A stretch of DNA of 64,000 nucleotides, taken from assembly GCF_003415675.1 (NCBI RefSeq), contig NZ_QFZK01000007.1, positions 1 through 64,000 of the forward strand, in the 5' to 3' direction. Shown in pieces: positions 49,596 to 64,000 of this stretch. The stretch is from Rhodoferax lacus (GTDB lineage: Bacteria; Pseudomonadota; Gammaproteobacteria; Burkholderiales; Burkholderiaceae_C). The notes under the pieces are model-generated. The model was given only the letters and a program-made list of their open reading frames with translations, made no database searches and was not told where the DNA came from. Each line of letters starts with the position of its first letter. The stretch's first letter is position 1. A program made the position numbers and the translations under genes.

Positions 49596-50366
49596 TCAGC
49601 GGCTTATGCCCGCATTGAGCCGCGCCAGGCGCTCGGGCGTGCCCACATCGGTCCAATCCCCAGTGTACGGCGCAGCACTTACCCTTTGCTGGTCCATGGC
49701 TGCGCGCAGCAGGGGCGCCAGTGCGGCGCGCTCGCCCTGCGGGTTGCCGGGCGGCAGCGCGCACCAGGGCGGCAGGAACAGCTCCCGGCGGTACAGGCCG
49801 ATGGTGGAGAAGGTCAGGCGCGGCGTGGCGCTGTCCCGGCCCAGGTTGAGGGCCAGGCCGGTGTGCGCGTCCAGCCCGAAGTCACCCGCCGGGTTGTGCT
49901 CCGGGTTGGGCACCAGCCAGATGTGGGCCAGCATGCCACTGGCCAGAAAGGCCTGCACATCGTTTTGGTGGAAGGCAAAGTCCGGCGCAAACACATCACC
50001 GGCCATGGCCCAGAAGGCCTCGCCCAGCAGCGGCAGGGCGCGGCTGATGCCGCCTGCAGTCTCCAGCGCCTGGCCAAAGTCCTGGCCTTCGCGCGAATAG
50101 TCCAGCTGCAGGGTGTGCGCTGCCAGCGCGGGTGCTTCGAAGGCCGGGCCAAAGTGCGCCTCGATCTGTTCGCCCAGCCAGGCCGTGTTGATGACCGCGC
50201 GCCCAAAGCCGCCTTGCAGCAGCGCCTCCATGCGCCACTGCAGCAGGGGCTTGCCGCGCACCTGCAGCAGCGGTTTGGGGGTGCTGTCAGTCAGCGGGCG
50301 CATGCGCTCGCCGCGCCCCGCGGCCAGCAGCATGGTGGCCACGGGGCCAGGGGAATCGGTCAGCAT
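49596..50366 (-). CDS. murU: MurNAc-1-phosphate uridylyltransferase-like nucleotidyltransferase
   Basis: MurU joins UTP to MurNAc-1-phosphate in the AmgK/MurU cell-wall recycling path. The 256-residue product has the nucleotidyltransferase motif MLLAAGRGERMRPLT (12-26), PKPLLQVRGKPLL, WAMAGDVFAPDF and the C-terminal WTDVGTPERL. It is shorter than hexapeptide-repeat NTases, as MurU is. Two starts are possible: 50366 (MLTDSPGPVATM...) or 50333 (the M of MLLAAG); neither has a clear ribosome site. It diverges from the giant sensor gene with about 158 bases between. Confidence 0.82.
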   Translation of the reverse strand: MLTDSPGPVATMLLAAGRGERMRPLTDSTPKPLLQVRGKPLLQWRMEALLQGGFGRAVINTAWLGEQIEAHFGPAFEAPALAAHTLQLDYSREGQDFGQALETAGGISRALPLLGEAFWAMAGDVFAPDFAFHQNDVQAFLASGMLAHIWLVPNPEHNPAGDFGLDAHTGLALNLGRDSATPRLTFSTIGLYRRELFLPPWCALPPGNPQGERAALAPLLRAAMDQQRVSAAPYTGDWTDVGTPERLARLNAGISR

Positions 50367-50524
50367 GGAGGGTTTGCAATAGGTGGTTGGGGTGGGCCAT
50401 CGTAAGCCTTGCAGCACCCCGTATTGCACACTCATTCGTTCAAGCCTAGACTGCGACCCTTCCAACCAGGCGGAAGTGCCCCAAGGCCCTGCCGCCACTA
50501 TTCGGTAATCAGGGGGAGTCCAGC

Positions 50525-56917
<6,393 letters not shown>

Positions 56918-56948
56918 TGGCCTTGCCGGAATGGTGCGGGCCGGGCCA

Positions 56949-58427
56949 TCAGGTCCACCACAGCAATGAGGGCTTCTCCGGTGCATCGCAGGGTGTCCAG
57001 CGCCAGCACTTGGCCGTGTGCTCGTAGCGCAGGTTGCCCTGCAGCACCTGGTCCTGCAGAAATTGCCGGGCTTCGCGCGGGTTGCCCCGGGTCTGCTGCA
57101 TTACCCGAGCGCTCAAGGCAGGCAAGGCATTGACGTGAAAGCAGGTGTCGTCAATCAGCGCAGCCACCTCTTCCCCAGACAGGGGTGCCAGCCGGATTTC
57201 ATGGAAGCGGGGTGGCCCTTGCTGCCACTCCTGGCGCAGCCGTGCCAGATTGTTCGATGCATCCGCCGCGCTGTCCTGACAGGCCAGAACCAGGTGCAAG
57301 TGGCCGATGCTGCGCTCGCGCACCAGGGACAGCACAAAGGTTAACGAAGCCGCGTCTATCCACTGCACATCATCCAGAAACAGCAGCAAGGGGTGCTCCG
57401 GGCCGGCAAATACGGCCAGCATGTCCGTGAACGCTTCGTTGCGCCGCTGCTGTGCTGCCAGACCGGTCAGCAGCGGAGCCGGTGGCATGCGCCCGGTGAT
57501 CCATTCCATTTCGGGCAGCAGCTCCTGAACCGCCGACAGTTTGGGGCCCAGCGCCTTGAGCAGCCGGTTGCGCCAGCGTACCCTGTCCTCCTGTGCGCCG
57601 GCGAGCACCTGGCGCAGCAGCGTCTTGAAGGCCTCCACCAAAGCCAGGCTGGGGATGTCGCGCTGTTGCACGTCGAACCGGCTTTCCACCAGCATGCCGC
57701 CTGTGCCCAGCACGGTGTTGCGCAGGGCCTGCACCAGCGCCGTCTTGCCTACCCCGGCCTCGCCGCTCACCAGGCACAGCAGGAAATCTCCCTTGACCGT
57801 GCACTGCCACTGGTGCACCAGCCCGGTCATCTCACGTGCGCGGCCATAGAGCTGTTCGGGCATCGCAAACTGCGAATGCGGATCGCTTTGCCCCAAGACA
57901 AAGTGTGGCACCTGGCCGCTGCTGGTCAGCGTATGCAGGCAGTGCTGCAGGTCATCGGCCAGACCCTGGGCGCTGGCATAGCGCGCGTCCGGGGACTTGG
58001 CCAGCAGGCGCATGACCAGCCCGGATACTTGCAGTGGCACCGCGGCATTGACGGTGTGAGGCGCGTCTGGCAGCACCAGAAGTTGCCGGTAGGCCAAATC
58101 GAGTGGATCCATGGAGTCAAAGGCTGCCCGGCCCAGCAACCATTCGTAGAGGATCAGGCCCAGGCTGTAGAGGTCGCTGCGCCCATCTACCCGCGCGTGG
58201 CGTCCGGCCTGCTCCGGGGAGGCGTAGCGCAGCTGCTCCAGCGACAGCGATCGCCCCGCGGGCGGCGCGGGCAAGAGGCGCAGGCTGCCATCGGGCAGCA
58301 GGTCCAGTGCCTGTGGCGACAGGGCGCCGTGCATATGCTGCCTTGCTTCCAGCGCGGCCAACGCCTGCGCCAGCAAGAGTGCCCGCGTCAGCGTGGTTTC
58401 CAGTTGTGCCTGCTCCAGCACGGCCAT
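56949..58427 (-). CDS. Pseudokinase-STAND ATPase protein, truncated paralogue of the neighbouring giant sensor
   Basis: The 492-residue protein matches the first two modules of the gene at 50525. It has the kinase C-lobe remnant ([52 protein letters not shown]) and a STAND ATPase with GEAGVGKTALV (Walker A) and LLLFLDDVQWID (Walker B). It stops right after the ATPase module (KCWRWTPCD) without the repeats, GAF, kinase, receivers or HPt. Both the N-lobe and the catalytic HRD are missing here too. The two genes lie tail to tail, 31 bases apart. It may modulate the full-length sensor by co-oligomerising through the ATPase. The start at 58427 is the ATG where homology begins. Confidence 0.85.
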   Translation of the reverse strand: MAVLEQAQLETTLTRALLLAQALAALEARQHMHGALSPQALDLLPDGSLRLLPAPPAGRSLSLEQLRYASPEQAGRHARVDGRSDLYSLGLILYEWLLGRAAFDSMDPLDLAYRQLLVLPDAPHTVNAAVPLQVSGLVMRLLAKSPDARYASAQGLADDLQHCLHTLTSSGQVPHFVLGQSDPHSQFAMPEQLYGRAREMTGLVHQWQCTVKGDFLLCLVSGEAGVGKTALVQALRNTVLGTGGMLVESRFDVQQRDIPSLALVEAFKTLLRQVLAGAQEDRVRWRNRLLKALGPKLSAVQELLPEMEWITGRMPPAPLLTGLAAQQRRNEAFTDMLAVFAGPEHPLLLFLDDVQWIDAASLTFVLSLVRERSIGHLHLVLACQDSAADASNNLARLRQEWQQGPPRFHEIRLAPLSGEEVAALIDDTCFHVNALPALSARVMQQTRGNPREARQFLQDQVLQGNLRYEHTAKCWRWTPCDAPEKPSLLWWT

Positions 58428-58564
58428 GACACACTCCAAATGATAGGTCGCCGCCAGTCTAGGGATGAATGAATCAGTGTGCAACCTGCTGACGGCTTGC
58501 CCGTGTGCAGGGGCACAGGGCCGCGCAGTATGATTCGGCCACCTTCTCATAACCGGAGCGCGCC

Positions 58565-59596
58565 ATGGGTCTGATGGATTTCATCAAGAAACAGTTTATT
58601 GACGTCATTCAATGGACCGAAGGCGAGGATGGCACCCTGGCCTGGCGTTACCCCATGCAGGACATGGAAATCCAGAACGGCGGTGTGCTGGTGGTACGCG
58701 AGTCGCAAATGGCCCTGTTTGTCAACGAGGGCAAGGTGGCCGATGTGTTCGGCCCCGGCACCTACAAGCTCACCACGCAAACCCTGCCGCTGCTGACCAA
58801 CCTGAAGAACTGGGACAAGCTGTTTGACTCGCCCTTCAAGAGCGATGTGTATTTCTTCAGCACGCGCCAGCAGATCGACCAGAAGTGGGGCACACCGCAG
58901 CCCATCACCATCCGCGATGCCGACTTTGGTGCCGTGCGCCTGCGCGCCTTTGGCAACTACAGCTTCCGCGTGGCTGCACCCGCCCTGTTTCACACCGAAA
59001 TCTCCGGCACGCGTGACAACTACACCGTGGCCGATGTGGACGGCCAGCTGCGCGGCCTGGTGCTGCAGAACATCAGCAACGCGATTGCCAGCAGCGGCGT
59101 GGCTTTCCTTGACCTGGCCAGCAACCAGCTCGCCTTTGCCCAGGCCCTGACCAAACAGCTGGCGCCCGAGTTCGACAAGATCGGCCTCAAGCTCGAAGCC
59201 ATGACGGTGCAAAACGTCTCCCTGCCCGAAGAGCTGCAAAAAATCCTGGACCAGAAAATCGGCATGGGCATGGTGGGCGGAGACATGGGCAAATTCATGC
59301 AGTACCAGACCGCGCAGGCCATTCCCAAATTTGCCGAAGGTGCAGGCCAGGGTGGCGGCATTGCCGGAGACGCCATGGGCCTGGGCGCCGGTGTGGCGCT
59401 GGGCCAGGTGCTGGCGCAAAACCTGCAGGCCGGGTTGCAGGCGGCACCGGCCGCAGCAGCAGCGGCTGCGGTGGGCATGAAGCCCGAGGACGTGATGGCC
59501 ACGCTGGAGAAGCTGGCCGAGCTCAAGGGCAAAGGCATCCTCACCGCAGAAGAGTTTGACGCCAAGAAGGCCGAGTTGCTGAAAAAGCTGGTCTAG
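58565..59596 (+). CDS. SPFH-domain protein with C-terminal SHOCT-like segment
   Basis: The 343-residue protein has an SPFH/band-7-type domain of the virion-core-like subgroup (about 20-240; starts MGLMDFIKKQFIDVIQW, then GGVLVVRESQMALFVNEG and VFGPGTYKLTTQTLPLL). A Gly/Ala-rich linker (about 255-305) and a short SHOCT-like helical tail (KLAELKGKGILTAEEFDAKK) complete it. It has no signal peptide or clear membrane segment. SPFH proteins assemble at membranes. Relatives are linked to DUF4178 genes, as here (15-base gap). The biochemical role is unknown. It diverges from the truncated STAND paralogue with a 137-base gap. Confidence 0.85.
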   Translation: MGLMDFIKKQFIDVIQWTEGEDGTLAWRYPMQDMEIQNGGVLVVRESQMALFVNEGKVADVFGPGTYKLTTQTLPLLTNLKNWDKLFDSPFKSDVYFFSTRQQIDQKWGTPQPITIRDADFGAVRLRAFGNYSFRVAAPALFHTEISGTRDNYTVADVDGQLRGLVLQNISNAIASSGVAFLDLASNQLAFAQALTKQLAPEFDKIGLKLEAMTVQNVSLPEELQKILDQKIGMGMVGGDMGKFMQYQTAQAIPKFAEGAGQGGGIAGDAMGLGAGVALGQVLAQNLQAGLQAAPAAAAAAAVGMKPEDVMATLEKLAELKGKGILTAEEFDAKKAELLKKLV

Positions 59597-59611
59597 CCTG
59601 TACCCGCAGGC

Positions 59612-61153
59612 GTGGCCACCCCTTCCCCCCAACGCAGCTACCGGGCACCCTGCCCGGGTTGTGGCGCGCCGGTTGAATTCCGCAGCGCCCAGTCCACCCA
59701 CGCCATCTGCGCCTACTGCCAGAGCCTGGTGGTGCGCCAGGGCGAGGTGCTCAAGCGCATCGGCAAGATGGCCGAGCTGTTTGACGACCACAGCCCGCTG
59801 CAGCTGCAAAGCGCGGGCACCTGGAAGGGCCAGGCCTTCACCCTGGTGGGCCGCTTGCAATACAAGTACGGCGAGGGCACCTGGACCGAGTGGCATGCCC
59901 TCTTGGCCGATGGCAGCAGCGCCTGGCTGGCCGAGGACAACGGCGCCTATGTCTTTGCCGTACCTCAGTTATCGCAACCCCAGCAACGCACGTTGCCCGC
60001 AGCCGAATTCTTCCGCGTGGGCGCCACCACGGCCATCAACGGACGCAGCTTTTCGGTAGCCTCCAACCAGACAGTGTCCCTGCTGTCAGCGCAGGGCGAG
60101 TTGCCGCGTCTGCCCGAGCTGGGCCGCCCCTTTGCCCTGGTGGAACTGCGCAGCCAGGGCGACGCTGCGGGCCAAGACAGTGCGGCCGTGCTGAGCCTGG
60201 ACTATGGCCAGACGCCCCCCGCCATCAGCCTGGGCCAGCCGGTGCTGCTGGAAGACCTGAAGCTCTCCGGCCTGCGTGACGCGTCGGCCAAGGATGAGAA
60301 AGGCCGCGCCTTCAACTGCCCCAGCTGTGGTGCGGCCCTGAGCCTGCAGCTGTCCACCACGCAGAGCATGACCTGTGGCAGCTGCCACAGCATCATCGAT
60401 GTCTCCCAGGGCATTGGCGGCGAGCTCAAGCATGCCGCGCAGGATGAGCCGGTGCAGCCCCTGATTGCCCTGGGCAGCAGCGGCACCCTGCAGGGCGTGG
60501 CCTGGCAGGTGGTGGGTTACCAGCATCGCATGGGCAACGCCCCCACCGACCCCGACGAGCACTTTGGCTGGGACGAGTATCTGCTCTTCAACCGCAAGCG
60601 CGGCTTCACGTTTCTGGTGTCCAGTTCGGAGGGCTGGAGCATCGTGAAACCGGCCACCGGCGCACCGGTTGTCAGCAGCAACGGGCAGAGCGCCACTTAC
60701 CTGGGCACACGCTACCTGCTCAAGGAAAGCTACACGGCCGAAACCAGCTATGTGCTGGGCGAGTTTTACTGGCAGGTGCAGCGCGGCCAGCACACCAGCA
60801 ACCGCGACTACAGCGACGGCAAAAACCTGCTCTCCATGGAGCAGTCTGCCCAGGAGCTGACCTGGTCGGTGGGCGGCATGGTGTCCAGCGACACCGTGGC
60901 CCAGGCCTTTGGCCTGCAGGACCAGCAGGCGATGCTGCAGCACAGCGATGCCAAACCCTTTGCCGTGGGTGGCGCCTTCTGGTTGCGCCCGGACTTCTGG
61001 GTGTTTGTGGTCATCGTGCTGGTGATGCTGTCGTTTACCACCTGCTCGAACAACTGCGATCCCAACACACAAAACTGCTCCAGCAGCACCGGTGGCGTGC
61101 GCACCTCGGGCGGCTCCTTTGGCGGCTTTTCCACGGGTGGCGGGCACAAGTAG
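59612..61153 (+). CDS. DUF4178 protein with zinc ribbons and C-terminal membrane segment
   Basis: The 513-residue product starts at GTG 59612 and has two zinc-ribbon pairs (CPGCGAPVEFR/CAYC near residues 10-40; CPSCGAAL/CGSC near 235-260). Two DUF4178-type beta domains (about 55-160, including GTWTEWHALLADGSSAWL, and about 290-410) follow the ribbons. One membrane segment sits near residues 460-480 (WVFVVIVLVMLSF). A Ser/Thr/Gly-rich cysteine-containing tail (CSNNCDPNTQNCSS) follows. The tail looks extracytoplasmic or lumenal. It is coupled to the SPFH gene, which suggests a joint membrane-associated complex. Function is unknown. Confidence 0.82.
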   Translation: MATPSPQRSYRAPCPGCGAPVEFRSAQSTHAICAYCQSLVVRQGEVLKRIGKMAELFDDHSPLQLQSAGTWKGQAFTLVGRLQYKYGEGTWTEWHALLADGSSAWLAEDNGAYVFAVPQLSQPQQRTLPAAEFFRVGATTAINGRSFSVASNQTVSLLSAQGELPRLPELGRPFALVELRSQGDAAGQDSAAVLSLDYGQTPPAISLGQPVLLEDLKLSGLRDASAKDEKGRAFNCPSCGAALSLQLSTTQSMTCGSCHSIIDVSQGIGGELKHAAQDEPVQPLIALGSSGTLQGVAWQVVGYQHRMGNAPTDPDEHFGWDEYLLFNRKRGFTFLVSSSEGWSIVKPATGAPVVSSNGQSATYLGTRYLLKESYTAETSYVLGEFYWQVQRGQHTSNRDYSDGKNLLSMEQSAQELTWSVGGMVSSDTVAQAFGLQDQQAMLQHSDAKPFAVGGAFWLRPDFWVFVVIVLVMLSFTTCSNNCDPNTQNCSSSTGGVRTSGGSFGGFSTGGGHK

Positions 61154-61264
61154 TCGCGCTGTGCTCTGTTGCGCACAAGCGTGCCATGGGCTGGAATTTC
61201 CCCTCCTGTTTGGGCCCCATTGGCCGATAACCAAGAGGAAAGAATCAACCAGGGCCACCCCCAA

Positions 61265-61732
61265 ATGAATGCCACCACCAGCCTGCAGCGGGCGCTGCCC
61301 TCCGAGCTCCAGGTGCTGCTCTGGAGCGGCCAGTTGCAGACCATCCAGTTCAACGAGTTCGCCGCCCTCAAGCTGCTGTCGAATGCGGTGTGCTGCATCC
61401 GCAATGGCAAGACAGAAGAGTTCGGCGAGCTGGCGCGCTTCTTCATGGTCAACGAAGGCATCCATTCGCTCAGCCTGGGGGTTCTTTACCTGCATGGTGT
61501 GCTGCCCACCGGCCTGGTTGGCCACCGTGGCATGGTGATGCAGCTCGCCTGCGAATGCCTGCACCTGCCGGTGCGGCTGACCAACGACATCCTGTATGCC
61601 AACACGCACCGCGAGCTGATCGCCTATGGCTCCACCGAGCCGGTGGCACAGGCCGAGTTGCAGGCCCTGATGGTGCTGGGCGACCAGCTGCTGAGCCAGG
61701 CGCGCTACGTCTATCCTGACTGGTTTTTGTAG
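61265..61732 (+). CDS. Protein of unknown function
   Basis: The 155-residue product (MNATTSLQRALPSELQVLLW...) is mostly helical, with hydrophobic stretches (SLGVLYLHGVLPTGLVG) but no convincing membrane segment or signal. I do not recognise a family. It follows the DUF4178 gene by 111 bases on the same strand and converges on the response-regulator gene with only five bases between. The ATG at 61265 lacks a close ribosome site (a GAGGAAAG lies about 24 bases upstream), so the start is uncertain. Confidence 0.68.
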   Translation: MNATTSLQRALPSELQVLLWSGQLQTIQFNEFAALKLLSNAVCCIRNGKTEEFGELARFFMVNEGIHSLSLGVLYLHGVLPTGLVGHRGMVMQLACECLHLPVRLTNDILYANTHRELIAYGSTEPVAQAELQALMVLGDQLLSQARYVYPDWFL

Positions 61733-61737
61733 CGAGC

Positions 61738-62673
61738 CTAGACCTCGGCCCGGTTGCGGCCGCGCTCCTTGGCCATGTAGAGCTTTTCATCAGCCAGCCG
61801 GAATACCTGCTTGATTTCGCCATTGGCAGCCTCCAGCCAGGTGCCACCTACCGAAATCGTGGTCACACCCCACTCGCTGTTTTTCTCGTGCGGAATGGAC
61901 AGGTCGTGCACGGCCTGGACGATGGCGTGCGATACATGCTCGTAAGCCGCGTACGAAGCGCCGGGAATGGTGACTGCGAACTCTTCACCGCCGTAACGTG
62001 CAGCAAAGGCATTGGCCGTCAGGCCCTGGGTGTTGGTGGAATGGGCCACATATTCCACCGCCTTGGCCACCATCTTCAGGCAGTCATCACCGGCCTGGTG
62101 GCCGTAGTGGTCGTTGTATTTCTTGAAGTTGTCGATGTCGAGCATCAAGAGCCCAAACGAGTCGCCACCGTGCAGGGCGGTGGACCAGGCATGGTCCACC
62201 TTGCGGTCCATGCTGCGGCGGTTGAGCAGGCCGGTGAGGCCGTCGTGGTCGGCAATGTTTTGCAGCTTGGCATTGGCCACGGCCAGGCGCTGGCGCAAGC
62301 CGGCAATGCGGCTCATGGCCTGCATCTTGGCCTGCAGCACCGGCTCGGGCACAAACTTGGACATGAAGTCATCACCACCAGCTTCGATGGCCGTAATCAG
62401 GTTCTGCACCGTGTCCGAGGAGGTCAAAAAGATGATGGGCGTCCAGGCCCATTCCTGGGTCGCCTCGATGGCCCGAATCTGGTTGGTGGCCACAAAACCG
62501 TTCATCACCGGCATCTCGATGTCCATCAGGATCAGGTCGGGGCACACCGCCGGGAAAACCTCCACCGCCTTCTGGCCGTTTTCGGCATGCACCACTTCAT
62601 AGCCGTAGCTGTTGAGCCGCGAGGTCATGACTTGCACCACAGAGCGCGCATCGTCCACAAGAAGAATTTTCAT
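61738..62673 (-). CDS. Response regulator with GGDEF domain (diguanylate cyclase)
   Basis: The 311-residue cytoplasmic protein has a receiver domain (about 1-118; phospho-acceptor Asp51 in LILMDIEMP) and a C-terminal diguanylate cyclase domain with an intact GGEEF (228-232). It should make c-di-GMP when phosphorylated. The product-inhibition I-site (RxxD) expected at 219-222 reads TANA, so feedback inhibition is probably absent. It lies 21 bases downstream of the chemoreceptor gene on the same strand, so the two may be co-transcribed. Confidence 0.92.
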   Translation of the reverse strand: MKILLVDDARSVVQVMTSRLNSYGYEVVHAENGQKAVEVFPAVCPDLILMDIEMPVMNGFVATNQIRAIEATQEWAWTPIIFLTSSDTVQNLITAIEAGGDDFMSKFVPEPVLQAKMQAMSRIAGLRQRLAVANAKLQNIADHDGLTGLLNRRSMDRKVDHAWSTALHGGDSFGLLMLDIDNFKKYNDHYGHQAGDDCLKMVAKAVEYVAHSTNTQGLTANAFAARYGGEEFAVTIPGASYAAYEHVSHAIVQAVHDLSIPHEKNSEWGVTTISVGGTWLEAANGEIKQVFRLADEKLYMAKERGRNRAEV

Positions 62674-62694
62674 GGTGCGGTGTGTGCCGTGGGT

Positions 62695-64000
62695 TCAGCC
62701 AACCTTGAAGTTGGCAATCTCGTCCTGCAGTGCGTCCGCCTGTGCGGTCAGTGCGCCAGCCGCGGCATTGGTCTCTTCCACCAGCGCGGCGTTTTGCTGC
62801 GTGTTCTGGTCCAGCTCCTGGATCGAGTTGCCCACTTCGTTGACCGAGTTGGCCTGCACCCGTGCGGCCGTGGCAATTTCGCCCAGGAAGGCGTTGATTT
62901 GTTGTGCATTGGCCACCACGTCTGTCATGGTCTGGCCCGCACCCTCCACCAGCCGGGTGCCACTGTCCACACGTTCCACGCTGGCCGTAATCAGGGCCTT
63001 GATCTCCTTGGCTGCCGTGGCGCTGCGCTGCGCCAGCAGACGCACCTCGCTGGCTACCACCGCAAAGCCCCGGCCTGACTCGCCAGCCCGCGCCGCCTCT
63101 ACGGCCGCGTTCAAGGCCAGGATGTTGGTCTGGAAGGCAATGCCGTCGATCACGCTGATGATGTCGTTGATCTTGCTCGAAGACGTGTGGATGTCGCGCA
63201 TGGTGCCCACCACCTGTGCGAACACCGAACTGCCCTTTGCCGCGACCTGGTGGTTTTCTTCCGCAAACGCGGCGGCCATGGCTGCGCGCTCTGCGGTTGA
63301 GCTGACCATGGTGCTGATGCCGTGCATGGTGGAGGCTTGTGCCTCCAGCGCTGAGGCACTGGATTCGGTGCGTGCGCCCAGATCGGTGCTGGCGGCAGAA
63401 ATTTCAGCCGCCGCGCTGTGCAGGGCGCGCGCCGAGTGGCGTACCTTGCGGATCAGGATGTGCAGCGAGTCGTAGGCTTTGCGCAGGTCCGTGATCACCT
63501 TGGCCGGCTCGTCACTGCCCCAGGGCTTGCGCGGGCGGTGGCGCAGGTCGCCGGTGGACATCTCGTCCAGGTGCTTGCTGATGAGCAGCAGGCCGCCGCG
63601 CGTGACCAGAAAGAAACTGTAGAACAGGTACAGGGCCAGCAACAGGCCCACGGCAAGCACGATGGAGGTTTCAATACGCTGGTTTTGCATGCCACCCAGT
63701 CGCACGGCCAGCAGATCATCCAGCGCGACCGTGACCCGGTCCGTCAGCGCATATTGCGCCTGGCTTGCCTTGGACGCTGCGCCAGCCAGGGCGGCTTGGC
63801 TGGCAGGTGAAAAGTCCTGAGCCTCAATCAAGACCTTGCTTGCGGTTCCCACCAGTGCTGTGCTGGTTTCCAGGGCCTCGGCGGCCTGCAAACGGGCCGC
63901 TAGTGTGGGGTTGTAGGCCTGAGCCTTGGCCAGCCCGTCCTGCATGTTCACCAACTGGAAGCGGGCCAGGGCGGCGAGTTCCACCATGCTGCGCAGCTGC
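62695..64000 (-). CDS. Methyl-accepting chemotaxis protein, N-terminus beyond the window
   Basis: The visible ~435 residues include the end of a periplasmic or extracytoplasmic helical domain, a membrane segment ([20 protein letters not shown]) and a HAMP-like region ([16 protein letters not shown]). The conserved signalling hairpin for CheA/CheW follows ([20 protein letters not shown]). The product ends DEIANFKVG and no C-terminal CheR-binding pentapeptide is apparent. The frame is open to the window edge and the ATG at 63987 is probably internal, so the gene is partial. A response-regulator diguanylate cyclase follows, so the receptor may also feed c-di-GMP signalling. Confidence 0.92.
   Translation of the reverse strand, partial: QLRSMVELAALARFQLVNMQDGLAKAQAYNPTLAARLQAAEALETSTALVGTASKVLIEAQDFSPASQAALAGAASKASQAQYALTDRVTVALDDLLAVRLGGMQNQRIETSIVLAVGLLLALYLFYSFFLVTRGGLLLISKHLDEMSTGDLRHRPRKPWGSDEPAKVITDLRKAYDSLHILIRKVRHSARALHSAAAEISAASTDLGARTESSASALEAQASTMHGISTMVSSTAERAAMAAAFAEENHQVAAKGSSVFAQVVGTMRDIHTSSSKINDIISVIDGIAFQTNILALNAAVEAARAGESGRGFAVVASEVRLLAQRSATAAKEIKALITASVERVDSGTRLVEGAGQTMTDVVANAQQINAFLGEIATAARVQANSVNEVGNSIQELDQNTQQNAALVEETNAAAGALTAQADALQDEIANFKVG

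Overview
The window is a betaproteobacterial chromosome segment, most likely Burkholderiales and probably family Comamonadaceae. This is inferred from the gene order dnaA-dnaN-gyrB diverging from rpmH-rnpA-yidD-yidC-mnmE, the protein sequences and the high G+C. No rRNA or marker comparison was possible. It spans the presumed replication origin: between dnaA (leftward) and rpmH (rightward) lies a short AT-richer gap with two DnaA-box-like sites, so genes on both sides point away from it.

Layout. (1) 1-3.07 kb: lower-G+C accessory DNA. It holds the end of an IS3-type insertion sequence, fused in frame to a large protein of unknown function that has lost its own start, then a gene-free stretch and the gyrB terminator. 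(2) 3.07-12.7 kb: replication and core genes. (3) 12.7-19.2 kb: a small conserved unknown, apt, a CPA2 antiporter, the Kdo/LPS genes kdsD-kdsC-lptC and an SDR oxidoreductase. (4) 19.2-23.7 kb: a glycine-rich RRM protein, then a bufferin-type RiPP locus (ECF sigma and zinc-finger anti-sigma diverging from bufA, bufB, bufC and a shortened DoxX gene), then a periplasmic glutathione peroxidase. (5) 23.8-28.6 kb: an ammonium transporter, metXW behind a SAM-II-like riboswitch plus intrinsic terminator, and an M20 peptidase. (6) 28.6-35.0 kb: rsmE, amgK, lptD, surA, rsmA. (7) 35.1-40.3 kb: a PhnD-like binding protein paired with a hybrid histidine kinase, and a secreted barnase/RNase-Sa-type ribonuclease with its barstar inhibitor. 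(8) 40.3-50.4 kb: metabolic genes (maeB, pip, a glutamine-synthetase-family gene, gor, an MDR oxidoreductase, pepP, murU). (9) 50.5-64 kb: signalling. A 2130-residue pseudokinase/STAND-ATPase/GAF/histidine kinase/REC/REC/HPt protein faces, tail to tail, a paralogue holding only its first two modules. An SPFH-DUF4178 gene pair, an unknown gene, a response-regulator diguanylate cyclase and a partial chemoreceptor follow.

Functional links: LPS and envelope assembly recur (kdsD, kdsC, lptC, lptD, surA, yidC). AmgK and MurU form the two anomeric-sugar steps of MurNAc recycling but sit about 19 kb apart. The bufferin locus, gpx and gor suggest metal and oxidative stress handling. The most unusual regions are the bufferin operon with damaged 3' genes, the SAM-II/terminator leader of metX, the barnase-barstar pair, and the 50.5-61.7 kb locus pairing a giant sensor with its truncated paralogue.
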